A stretch of 13,631 bases of DNA, from positions 2,960,310 through 2,973,940 of the forward strand of contig CP070688.1 in assembly GCA_020353135.1 (NCBI GenBank). The letters are read 5' to 3'. The DNA is from Chloroflexota bacterium (GTDB lineage Bacteria > Chloroflexota > Anaerolineae > Promineifilales > Promineifilaceae). Below are positions 1 to 6,349 of this stretch, piece after piece. Made by a program: the position numbers and the translations under genes. Every line of letters begins with the position of its first letter. The first letter of the stretch is position 1. The notes below the pieces were generated by a model. It was not told where the DNA came from. It saw only the letters and a program-made list of their open reading frames with translations, and made no database searches.

Positions 1-2
1 CC

Positions 3-1076
3 ATCGTCGGCCAGGGCCTGGCCTGGGTGACCTGGTTGTTCCTCAACTACACCATCGGCCGGGTGCGTTTTTTCGCCTCTTTGCCGGCCGCCTCTGCCGA
101 GGTCAAACTCTCGCTGGCCGGATTGGTCGCCCTGTACCTCCTTATCTTCGGCCTGACCTGGTTTGCCAGAATGGGCCCCGACCGGCGCCGGGGTTTACGT
201 CTCCGGCTGAGCCAGAATGTCAGCCAGCGCCTGGCCCTGGCCGGCGGCGCCGTGATCGCCGTCCTGGCCGTCTCCTGGGCCTTGAGCCAGCCCGACGGCC
301 GGTTACACGTGGCTTTCTTCGACGTAGGGCAGGGCGACGCCACCTTCATCCAGACTCCCAGCGGCCGGCAGATCCTGATCGACGGCGGCGCTTATCCCAC
401 CGTCCTGCACGACCATCTTGGTCGAGAAATCCCCTTCTGGGACCGTGACATCGACCTGGTTATCGTCACCCATCCCGACGCCGATCACGCCGCCGGCCTG
501 CCCGGCGTCTTCGATCGCTACGATGTCGGCCGGCTGATCACCAACGGCAAGTTCGCCGACGAGCGTAGTTACCAGGCCCTCCTAGACGCGGCCGCCGAGA
601 ATGACGTCCTCATTCACAATGCCCTGGCCGGCGAAATCATCATCATCGAAGATGGCGTTCAAATCGAGATTCTTAATCCCACCGATAACCGGCGGCCAGT
701 AACTGACGACCAGCACGATAACGACCAATCCGTGGCATTGAGGCTGCTCTACGGCGACTTCTCGCTGCTTCTGACGGGCGATGCGGGTCAGCCGGCCGAA
801 TCGCAGATGTTGCGTGGCGGTTGGGATCTACATTCCATCGTCTACAAGGCCGGCCATCACGGCGCCAAGAGTTCCAGCAGCGCCGCCTTTCTCAAGGCAG
901 TGCGGCCACAGATCATGGTCGTGTCGGCGGGGAGTGAAAACCGGTACGGCCATCCAGATGAGGAGGTGTTGCAACGGGCGGGATCCGCTAGCGCGGCCGT
1001 GCTACGGACCGATGAGCTGGGATCGATCGAAGTCATTACAGATGGGGAGCAGATGTGGTGGGAGTCCCACCAATGA
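3..1076 (+). CDS. comEC: ComEC/Rec2-type DNA uptake protein, C-terminal part (partial at 5' end)
   Basis: This is the end of a ComEC/Rec2 competence protein, which in the known family forms the inner-membrane channel for single-stranded DNA during transformation. The frame is open to the left edge, so the gene starts outside the window; the GTG at 27 is only an internal codon. What remains is the end of the membrane region, with two hydrophobic segments at about nt 100-165 and 230-290, then a complete metallo-beta-lactamase-like domain. Visible motifs are FDVGQGD (nt 318-338), HPDADH (471-488), TGDAG near 776 and GHHGAKSS from 852. In HPDADH the second metal-motif His is Asp, a form also found in other ComEC proteins. 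A stand-alone MBL-fold hydrolase is less likely because the membrane segments sit in the same frame. It converges on the methyltransferase gene. Confidence 0.9.
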   Translation: MVGQGLAWVTWLFLNYTIGRVRFFASLPAASAEVKLSLAGLVALYLLIFGLTWFARMGPDRRRGLRLRLSQNVSQRLALAGGAVIAVLAVSWALSQPDGRLHVAFFDVGQGDATFIQTPSGRQILIDGGAYPTVLHDHLGREIPFWDRDIDLVIVTHPDADHAAGLPGVFDRYDVGRLITNGKFADERSYQALLDAAAENDVLIHNALAGEIIIIEDGVQIEILNPTDNRRPVTDDQHDNDQSVALRLLYGDFSLLLTGDAGQPAESQMLRGGWDLHSIVYKAGHHGAKSSSSAAFLKAVRPQIMVVSAGSENRYGHPDEEVLQRAGSASAAVLRTDELGSIEVITDGEQMWWESHQ

Positions 1077-1097
1077 AATCAGGAAGGCTTAGAGAAC

Positions 1098-1212
1098 ATG
1101 AGCAAACTATCTCACAGCCAGCTTCGGCCGATGGCAAATTAACCGGTTAGATTCGGCTGCCGAACGCTTGGCCCAAGGCCACCGCGTTTCTGGCGTCCCC
1201 TGCAACGATCGG
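1098..1212. other. Convergent intergenic spacer with two short stem-loops
   Basis: The spacer between comEC (+) and the methyltransferase (-) holds two small inverted repeats. TTCGG/CCGAA pairs at 1152-1156 and 1160-1164. AACGC/GCGTT pairs at 1163-1167 and 1184-1188, with TGGCC/GGCCA inside it (1169-1173 and 1177-1181). They share two bases, so only one can form fully at a time. Neither is followed by a T-run on either strand, so a classical intrinsic terminator is not shown. A structured 3' end for the methyltransferase transcript is possible. Confidence 0.3.
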
Positions 1213-1827
1213 TTATGTACTCTTCTTCGCCATCACCCAGTACTGGACCTGGCCGCCGTGTTCTTGAACCTCTGACATTCTCACCGTGAAACCGGCATCA
1301 ATCACCATTTGCCGGGTTGCTTCACGATCAGGATGGCTCCAGAACATTTCGGCGCCGTAGAAATCTCCAACGCCTTCCCACTCGCACCTTCCGCTGCAAA
1401 AGAGAAGGATGCCGTATTGCCCAAGCAAGCGGTTGAACCCGAATAGAACCCGAAGGTGCTCCTCTCTGGGAACATGAAAGAGACTATAGAATGCGCAGAT
1501 TCCATCGAAACAGCCCGCAACGAACCCCAGTTGCCTCATGTCCATCTTTACGAGCTTCACCTCCGGTACGTGGCCGCTCGCCAGTTTGAGCATGTTAGAA
1601 GAGACATCCACACCGGTCACGTTGAAACCCGCATCAACCAGGAACCGGGCCACAGGGACTCCTGCACCACACCCAACGTCGAGCACATTGCCACCAGGCG
1701 TCAAGAGGGAAGAAAAGCCAGCTAGCAACTCATCGCTCTTAAGCTTGTCACGCCGTTCGTGATAAGTGCGGGCGATGTCGTCATACGCACCCTTAACTAT
1801 CTCCGATGGATCAACACCGTTCTTCAT
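1213..1827 (-). CDS. Class I SAM-dependent methyltransferase, substrate unknown
   Basis: A 204-residue cytoplasmic Rossmann-fold methyltransferase. The SAM-binding motif I VLDVGCGAG is at residues 48-56, the acidic end of strand 2 (TGVDVSS) is at 71-77, a KMDM segment lies at 94-97, and FDGICAFYSLFHVP at 108-120 matches motif post-II. The size and motif order fit the Methyltransf_11/25 group, which includes enzymes acting on small molecules, lipids and proteins, so the substrate cannot be read from sequence. The start is fixed because an in-frame TAG lies two codons upstream of the ATG. No Shine-Dalgarno sequence is visible there, so translation may be weak or leaderless. Its GGCC-poor sequence differs from most of the window, hinting at transfer. 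It lies in the same direction as DUF1801 but 191 bases away, with a nested inverted repeat between them. Confidence 0.88.
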   Translation of the reverse strand: MKNGVDPSEIVKGAYDDIARTYHERRDKLKSDELLAGFSSLLTPGGNVLDVGCGAGVPVARFLVDAGFNVTGVDVSSNMLKLASGHVPEVKLVKMDMRQLGFVAGCFDGICAFYSLFHVPREEHLRVLFGFNRLLGQYGILLFCSGRCEWEGVGDFYGAEMFWSHPDREATRQMVIDAGFTVRMSEVQEHGGQVQYWVMAKKST

Positions 1828-1942
1828 AATCTAGATGGCACAAATGCAGCGCCGCTTCCTTCCCGTGCAAATCCGTACCCTCATAGCAAAATGGTCATTG
1901 TAATTTGTGAAGATGGGAACAAGTCAGGTTAACAGTAAGCCG

Positions 1943-2025
1943 GGGTTAGGAAATAAGCAAGGTAGCGAAACATTGGGGGCTGGTCATTGAGAACGCCCGT
2001 TGCCCCCCAGAATGGCGCCTAACCC
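1943..2025. repeat. Nested inverted repeat at the 3' end of the DUF1801 gene
   Basis: A perfect 8-base outer repeat (GGGTTAGG at 1943-1950, CCTAACCC at 2018-2025) encloses a 6-base inner repeat (GGGGGC at 1975-1980, GCCCCC at 2002-2007). The right outer arm covers the stop codon of the DUF1801 gene. Folded, it would make an imperfect hairpin of about 83 bases. No T-run follows on the minus strand. It may end the nitrilase-DUF1801 transcript or mark an old junction. The arms run in the wrong order for an integron attC site. Confidence 0.35.
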
Positions 2026-2405
2026 GCCTTCCAGTCGCACCATGCCCGAACGACCGCCTGCAGCGCCTCGCGCTGATTTGCTATGTCACTCTCATCCGTA
2101 AGACGCATGGTCCTGACAAGCGCTGCATCTCCTTGCAGCACCGGATGATCGCCTGGGATCTCGGATCCCCTGTGGAACATCAGGCTCACGAACTTCTTGG
2201 CCCTTGGTTGGAAGCTCACGAGATTGCCCTTGAATTCGAAAGTCGGCGCCTTCCACTTGATCGATTCCGACATCCGTTGATCGGCTTCCAGAATGAGATA
2301 CCTGACGAGAAGCATTTCTTCTTTCAGGGGATGGTCCAGCTCCTGAAACCATTCGTCTACGATGGGACTTGTATTACTCAAGGGTGATCGTTCGTCCACG
2401 GACAT
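2019..2405 (-). CDS. DUF1801 domain protein
   Basis: A 128-residue soluble protein that matches the DUF1801 (YdhG-like) family in length and in its most recognisable stretch, an ESIKWKAPTF segment at residues 47-56 followed by beta-strand residues through FVSLMFHRG at 72-80. The family is small, cytoplasmic and of unknown biochemical function; no catalytic residues can be named. The ATG at 2405 has a GAGGTGG ribosome binding site about six bases upstream. It starts 24 bases after the nitrilase stop and is probably co-transcribed with it. The sequence is poorer in GGCC words than the nitrilase, so the two may differ in origin. Confidence is high for the family and none is offered for function. 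Confidence 0.8.
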   Translation of the reverse strand: MSVDERSPLSNTSPIVDEWFQELDHPLKEEMLLVRYLILEADQRMSESIKWKAPTFEFKGNLVSFQPRAKKFVSLMFHRGSEIPGDHPVLQGDAALVRTMRLTDESDIANQREALQAVVRAWCDWKAG

Positions 2406-2429
2406 GATTCCACCTCACAGTGTTGACAT

Positions 2430-3398
2430 CTACTCATCAACCACGTTAACCGTGCTCTGGCGCCGGCGATTAACTTCCAGCCTTAAAACGTCCGGCCGCG
2501 AATAATGACCGGCCGGATCGAAGTTTTGCCGCTCTTCCCGTACTCTCTTGTGGTCGAGCGCGGCCACGATCAGCCGTTCCTCGTTCACGACAGGTGCCAC
2601 AACCCACTCCCCATCCGGGCCGGCGATGCACGAGCCGCCGTCGGCGAAGATCTCTGAAGAACCGGCCGTGATGGCCGCGCTGTATGGCATATCATCCGGG
2701 ACATCGGAAGCGCGCATCAAACCTGACACCGAGAGCACGTAGGAACGGCCTTCCAGGGCCATGAAGCGGGTGATGTCTCGCGTATTACGTGCGCTGCCCG
2801 GCCAGACGGCCACGTGCAGATTTTCCCCCTGGCCATAGAGCGCCGCTCGCGCCAGAGGCAGCCAATTCTCCCAGCAATTGAGCCCGCCCACGGTAAACGC
2901 TCCCAAGCTGTGAGTTCGTAGACCATGGCCGTCGCCTGGCGCCCAGGTCAATCGCTCCTCGTAGGTAGGCATCAACTTGCGGTGAACAGATTGAATGACT
3001 CCCTCAGGATCTATGTAGACCAGGCTGGCGTAGACGCTGTGCCCGCCCCGATCTTCGGGTCGCTCAATGCAACCTAACACGACGGCCAGTTCATGCTGTC
3101 GAGCTACTTCACACACCGGGTCAAGATGGCCGGCTTCGATCTGCACGGCATTGGCCAGATAATGGGCATGGATTTCTTTCTGCACTGGCGAGTTGAAGCG
3201 CGCGCCATCGGTCCGCTCAATCCAGAATGGATAGCCCGGCAGAACTCCCTCTCCGAAAGCCACCAGCTTGCAGCCGGCCTCGGCCGCGTCACGAACGTAT
3301 TCCAGGACCTTGGCCAGTGTTCGTTCTCGGTTTAGCCACACAGGCGCGATCTGGGCCAGCCCGACTTTCAAGGTATCTTCTTGGTTACTTCTGCTCAT
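2430..3398 (-). CDS. Nitrilase (carbon-nitrogen hydrolase superfamily)
   Basis: A 322-residue cytoplasmic hydrolase with the complete Glu-Lys-Cys catalytic set: Glu50 in AFGEGVLPGYPFW, Lys141 in VHRKLMPTYEERLTW and Cys175 in GGLNCWENWLPLAR. Glu148 is the likely second conserved glutamate. The CWEN/CWEH-type cysteine motif, the PGYPFW segment and the C-terminal FDPAGHYSRPDV block point to the true nitrilase branch, which converts nitriles directly to carboxylic acids and ammonia, rather than to amidases or carbamoylases. Members of this branch often assemble into spirals. Whether the natural substrate is aromatic, aliphatic or cyanide-like cannot be told. The ribosome binding site is weak (AAAAGG, about 12 bases upstream of the ATG). 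It heads a two-gene unit with the DUF1801 gene. Confidence 0.92.
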   Translation of the reverse strand: MSRSNQEDTLKVGLAQIAPVWLNRERTLAKVLEYVRDAAEAGCKLVAFGEGVLPGYPFWIERTDGARFNSPVQKEIHAHYLANAVQIEAGHLDPVCEVARQHELAVVLGCIERPEDRGGHSVYASLVYIDPEGVIQSVHRKLMPTYEERLTWAPGDGHGLRTHSLGAFTVGGLNCWENWLPLARAALYGQGENLHVAVWPGSARNTRDITRFMALEGRSYVLSVSGLMRASDVPDDMPYSAAITAGSSEIFADGGSCIAGPDGEWVVAPVVNEERLIVAALDHKRVREERQNFDPAGHYSRPDVLRLEVNRRRQSTVNVVDE

Positions 3399-3698
3399 AT
3401 TTTGCAGGCCTTTTGAAGAGAAAGCCTTCAGCTTTCGACCTTAACTGCGTGCTAATGATGCGCAGTCATGTTGTTCTGGGTTCGTTATGCAAGTGAATAC
3501 CTGTGAAGTATACCCTATGATAGAGTACGAACCGATGACAAGCAGGCGCGGGCGCCCAGAAGGCATGTCAATTGCCATGGTCAACTGGCCGGTCTTGATC
3601 AGTTGTTGGCCTGCCGGGCACTCGACCGATACTGGCGCGATTGCTTTGCGGCTTGTCATCATTAATCATGGCGATCATGAATTTCGACTGGCGAGGAG

Positions 3699-3728
3699 TT
3701 GATCTTTTGTGACCATTTCTGGTATTAT
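3699..3728 (+). promoter_or_regulatory. Promoter of the toxin-antitoxin operon
   Basis: The -35 box TTGATC (3699-3704) and -10 box TATTAT (3723-3728) are separated by 18 bases. The -10 is preceded by TGG, giving an extended -10. Transcription would start near 3735, leaving a leader of roughly 20 bases before the antitoxin ATG. Confidence 0.6.
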
Positions 3729-3737
3729 GTGGTCACA
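3708..3737. promoter_or_regulatory. Probable autoregulatory operator of the toxin-antitoxin operon
   Basis: A perfect 8-base inverted repeat, TGTGACCA (3708-3715) and TGGTCACA (3730-3737), has a 14-base spacer that contains the -10 box. The arm centres are 22 bases apart, about two helical turns, so a dimer or tetramer could bind both arms on one DNA face. Phd/YefM-type antitoxins are known to repress their own operon through such palindromes. Binding here would cover the -10 and the transcription start. Confidence 0.6.
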
Positions 3738-3753
3738 TTAATGGAGACGGCAT

Positions 3754-4026
3754 ATGGATTCGAACATCGGAATTAGGGAGTTGAAGGCCCACTTGAGCGC
3801 GTATCTTCGACGCGTAAAGGCCGGTGAGACCCTGGTCATTACCGAACGTAACAGGCCGATAGGTCGCATTGTGCCGATTGGCCAGACGACTAAAGAACAG
3901 TTGGCCTCCCTGGTAGCTGCCGGCGTTTTGAGCTGGAATGGGGAGAAATTACCCCCCCTCGAACCAGCAGCGCATACAAAGGGGGAACGCTCTGTTGCCG
4001 ATCTACTTGTGGAAGATCGTGAATGA
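3754..4026 (+). CDS. Phd/YefM-family antitoxin
   Basis: A 90-residue antitoxin. The N-terminal half (residues 4-42, with IGIRELKAHLSAYLRRV, GETLVIT and RPIGRIVPI) is the Phd/YefM DNA-binding fold, which in the known family dimerises and represses the operon. The C-terminal part (about 55-90, ending VADLLVEDRE) is the expected flexible toxin-binding tail. Antitoxins of this type neutralise the toxin and are degraded by proteases. The ATG at 3754 has GGAG at 3743-3746, seven bases upstream. It overlaps the toxin gene by four bases (ATGA at 4023-4026), so translation is probably coupled. The upstream promoter lies inside a palindrome, in keeping with autoregulation. Confidence 0.9.
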   Translation: MDSNIGIRELKAHLSAYLRRVKAGETLVITERNRPIGRIVPIGQTTKEQLASLVAAGVLSWNGEKLPPLEPAAHTKGERSVADLLVEDRE

Positions 4027-4457
4027 TCCTCTACCTGGATGCCAGCGCCCTGGTCAAGCGATATGTCATGGAGTCAGGTTCGCCAGCTGTGGCGGAGGCC
4101 ATAAGCAGCGCCGACGTCGTCGGCACTTCGGTTATCAGCCGGGCCGAAACCGTAGCTGCCCTGGCTAAGGCGGTCCGTGTCAAGGCGCTGCCCCACGACG
4201 AGGCGGCCGCGGCCGTTCAACTTGTGCGGGCTGATTGGTCCAAACTGGTCCGGGTGCAGGCGACGGAAACGTTGATAGCCCGGGCCGACGTCCTAGCCTG
4301 GGAGATGGGCCTGCGAGGTTATGATGCGGTGCAGCTTGCTTCGGCTCTGACCTGGCGCGACAGTATGGAAGTCGATGTTGTGATGGGGACTTACGATCGG
4401 CAACTGTGGCGAGCAGCGCAGAGCCAGGGTCTGATGCCATTTCCTGCACAGCTTTGA
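4023..4457 (+). CDS. vapC: PIN-domain ribonuclease toxin, VapC-like
   Basis: A 144-residue PIN-domain protein of normal VapC length. The four acidic residues expected around the metal site are present: Asp6 in LYLDASALVKRY, Glu42 in SRAETVAA, Asp101 in GYDAVQLASA and Asp125 in GTYDRQL. Known VapC toxins are magnesium-dependent endoribonucleases that cut tRNA or rRNA and stop translation; the target of this one cannot be predicted. It overlaps the upstream Phd/YefM-like antitoxin by four bases, the standard antitoxin-first layout. All catalytic residues are intact, so it is probably active rather than a relic. A strong hairpin follows 58 bases after the stop. Confidence 0.9.
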   Translation: MILYLDASALVKRYVMESGSPAVAEAISSADVVGTSVISRAETVAALAKAVRVKALPHDEAAAAVQLVRADWSKLVRVQATETLIARADVLAWEMGLRGYDAVQLASALTWRDSMEVDVVMGTYDRQLWRAAQSQGLMPFPAQL

Positions 4458-4515
4458 GCACGACTCAAAAAGGATTCGAATCGCTCTCCCGGCAGATTAT
4501 CAGCGTAGGACAGAG

Positions 4516-4544
4516 GCGCCCCGCTTCTTTGGCAAGCGGGGCGC
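4516..4544. terminator. Bidirectional terminator hairpin between convergent genes
   Basis: A perfect 11-base GC-rich inverted repeat (GCGCCCCGCTT at 4516-4526, AAGCGGGGCGC at 4534-4544) has a seven-base loop. It lies between the toxin stop (4457) and the stop of the PhoX-like gene on the other strand (4570). On the plus strand it is followed by TACTTTAC, a weak T-run; on the minus strand the tail is CTCTGTCC. The placement suggests it serves both genes. Confidence 0.7.
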
Positions 4545-4569
4545 TACTTTACATACAGCTTGACTGGGA

Positions 4570-6108
4570 TCAGGATCCCGGGATGTACATCAACAGCAAC
4601 TGGCCAGACTCGCGTTTCAGAAGAATCTCGTCCACTATTTCCTCGTCCACATTCGTCCCGTGCCCTTGCACGTCCAGAAGCCACCAGCCCTCGCCAATCC
4701 AACTCGAAGCGTCCACGATGCCACTCGATTCCCAGTCCTCGTCATTGACCATAGCTACGACGTTCCAACTGCCAGAGGCGAAGTCATGGCGCCAGATTCG
4801 GGCGTCGTCGGCATCTTCCTGGACCATCAAGCTTGCCCGGCTCGTTTCCATGTTGTCCGGATTAACGAAAGGTACATAAACGTCGCTTTCTGGCGCGTCG
4901 GCGTCGGCCAACACGGAGAAGCTGTCCACCTTGCGCGGGTTATTCTCGTTGAACTCCATTTTGAAGATCCGGCCGTTGTCGGCTTGACCCACGGTGCCGC
5001 CGGGACCACGCGTCATCCGGCCGGTTTCCGGATCAGGTACGATGCGCGTCCGGCCAGTGTCGGCGATGTAAACCACCCGGTTGTTGCCGCGATCATAGGC
5101 CAGGTCCTCCAGGCGTATGAATTGGAAGATATTGTTATCATTAGACCAATTCTCGAGCGCATCCTGCGGCGCCTCCCCGGTCAAGCCGCGGGCGATCTTC
5201 TTGGGTACCCGAACGAACTCACCCTGCCACTCATCGCCGGGCTGCAAGTCGAGGTAGTCGTTAGCGCCGTTGAAAGCGTCGGTTGCATTGACGGCCCCCT
5301 CTTCGGTTCGCGTCACGCGGAAGGCCCACAGGCTGCCTTTATCCTCCGTGATGTGCGACTCGTGATTGGCTAGATACAGGTAAAGCTGGGCCGACGGGGC
5401 GTTGAAGGTATCGTCGGTGGTGAGCAATGCCAACTGATTCCATCCTCCAGGAACGACCACCGTATTCTCATGATTGAGCCGGCCGAGCCCGGGAATGACC
5501 GTCGACTCGCCCGTCGCCGTATCCAGAGTCACTGCGTAGCCGGCCTGCCGCTGTCCGCCGAGAGCCGGGTCGGGACCGTAAGGAGCGCCGGCCGGCACGT
5601 CAATGATGTCATTCGACTCTTCGCCGGTGATGAAGGTGTAATGCTCGAACCCTTCATCCGGGCCGGCCATGAATGCCGAGCAGAATCGAATGAAACCATC
5701 GTCGGCCGAGATGGCCACCGAGGCATCTAGCACGGCGCCCAGGTTAGGGCCTGGCGCTGTACTCAGCGTAAGCTTGGAAACAGAAGCGTCTTGAAAATCG
5801 GCCGCTGACCGGAATGGAACCGTGGACTGTTCGTGGTTAACATACACGTCAATCGTGCCCGGCATTGGCCCGGGCGCGATGCCTATCCCGTCGGGAATAC
5901 CTTCAAATGTGAAGTCGCCAAGTTCTTCGCCGCTGCTGATGATAGCCTTGACCATCGACCCGGCCGGCGCATCTGACGACAAAGTGATGAAGGGCTCTTC
6001 CGGGGTGAGGAAACCGTCGTCGCTCGCCTCGGATTGCCCAACGGCCACCACGACCAGTAACAACAAAAGCAACAGGGTCCCCAGACGGGGCTTCAATACA
6101 GGAAACAT
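4570..6108 (-). CDS. Exported PhoX/DUF839-type beta-propeller protein, possible phosphatase
   Basis: The ATG at 6108 gives 512 residues and has a perfect AGGAGGT six bases upstream; the frame extends 27 codons further but without support. An N-terminal signal peptide is visible: a basic start (KPR), then a Leu/Val-rich core at about 10-23 and a likely cut near 28. The mature part shows the motif series of the DUF839/PhoX family: YVNHEQ (89-94), RFCSAFMAG (141-149), FITGEE (159-164), GRLNHEN (209-215), RLEDLAYD (332-339) and NPDNM (416-420). These carry the acidic and Cys positions that bind iron and calcium in PhoX alkaline phosphatase. PhoX enzymes are usually Tat-exported, but no twin-arginine is seen here, so either export differs or the protein is a PhoX relative with another activity. 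It is transcribed from its own promoter. Confidence 0.75.
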   Translation of the reverse strand: MFPVLKPRLGTLLLLLLLVVVAVGQSEASDDGFLTPEEPFITLSSDAPAGSMVKAIISSGEELGDFTFEGIPDGIGIAPGPMPGTIDVYVNHEQSTVPFRSAADFQDASVSKLTLSTAPGPNLGAVLDASVAISADDGFIRFCSAFMAGPDEGFEHYTFITGEESNDIIDVPAGAPYGPDPALGGQRQAGYAVTLDTATGESTVIPGLGRLNHENTVVVPGGWNQLALLTTDDTFNAPSAQLYLYLANHESHITEDKGSLWAFRVTRTEEGAVNATDAFNGANDYLDLQPGDEWQGEFVRVPKKIARGLTGEAPQDALENWSNDNNIFQFIRLEDLAYDRGNNRVVYIADTGRTRIVPDPETGRMTRGPGGTVGQADNGRIFKMEFNENNPRKVDSFSVLADADAPESDVYVPFVNPDNMETSRASLMVQEDADDARIWRHDFASGSWNVVAMVNDEDWESSGIVDASSWIGEGWWLLDVQGHGTNVDEEIVDEILLKRESGQLLLMYIPGS

Positions 6109-6191
6109 CTTTTTACCTCCTAACGATTCTACTGTGCGGGTTCTGTTCAGACTCTGCAAAACAAGGTGGCCGGTTTCGTCACTCGCCACCC

Positions 6192-6254
6192 GATGCGCAT
6201 TTTGCGCAGGGCTTACCCAAGTTGGTACCAGCCCAGGTCGCTATCATGGTAAGG
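6192..6254 (-). other. Structured 5' leader of the PhoX-like gene
   Basis: The leader of about 130 bases contains a stem of two TGCGCA copies (6194-6199 and 6203-6208, each itself palindromic, three-base spacer). It also contains a longer-range pair, CTTACC (6212-6217) with GGTAAG (6248-6253). A further pair, GGTGGC/GCCACC, lies at 6165-6170 and 6185-6190. I do not recognise a known riboswitch class. Confidence 0.3.
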
Positions 6255-6274
6255 TCAGAAGGGACAGTTGTCAA
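6246..6274 (-). promoter_or_regulatory. Promoter of the PhoX-like gene
   Basis: On the minus strand a perfect -35 box TTGACA (6269-6274) is followed after 17 bases by TACCAT (6246-6251), four of six matches to the -10 consensus. Transcription would begin near 6239, leaving a leader of about 130 bases. No obvious Pho box direct repeat was found. Confidence 0.5.
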
Positions 6275-6326
6275 ATTCAAGAGTTATTTCACAGAGTTGG
6301 ACGCGGCTGAGTTTAGCATTGACAGC

Positions 6327-6349
6327 ACCGGCCGCGAGCTACGGCCGGT
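6327..6349 (-). terminator. Possible terminator hairpin across the cfa stop codon
   Basis: A perfect 8-base inverted repeat, ACCGGCCG (6327-6334) and CGGCCGGT (6342-6349), has a seven-base loop that holds the cfa stop codon. No T-run follows on the minus strand, so it is either a weak terminator or a 3' stabilising stem. These words are common in this genome, so chance must be allowed for. Confidence 0.35.

Larger units (their letters stand above)
3399..3753. other. Divergent intergenic region between nitrilase and toxin-antitoxin pair
   Basis: This 355-base region is richer in A+T than its surroundings. Its right end holds the antitoxin promoter and operator, described separately. A TATACT hexamer on the minus strand (3507-3512) could be the -10 of the nitrilase promoter, but no good -35 accompanies it. 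Open frames on both strands (3441-3662 minus, 3487-3702 plus) lack a ribosome binding site and family resemblance, so I do not call them genes. Confidence 0.5.

Noticed and set aside
1098..1142. A 14-codon frame after comEC
   Set aside because: Too short, no convincing ribosome binding site spacing, no resemblance; likely chance.
1943..2025. Possible integron attC site between two small cassette-like genes
   Set aside because: The arms read GTTAGG then CCTAAC, the reverse of the attC order, and no matching GTTRRRY/RYYYAAC pair brackets the methyltransferase.
3441..3702. Open frames on both strands between nitrilase and antitoxin (73 and 71 codons)
   Set aside because: They overlap each other, lack ribosome binding sites and recognisable motifs, and the plus frame runs into the antitoxin promoter.
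4660..5373. A 237-codon plus-strand frame inside the PhoX-like gene
   Set aside because: It lies antisense to a gene with clear family motifs and shows low-complexity reversed-codon composition.
6109..6189. 27-codon N-terminal extension of the PhoX-like protein
   Set aside because: No ribosome binding site at the upstream ATG, and it would bury the signal peptide; the ATG at 6108 has a perfect AGGAGGT.
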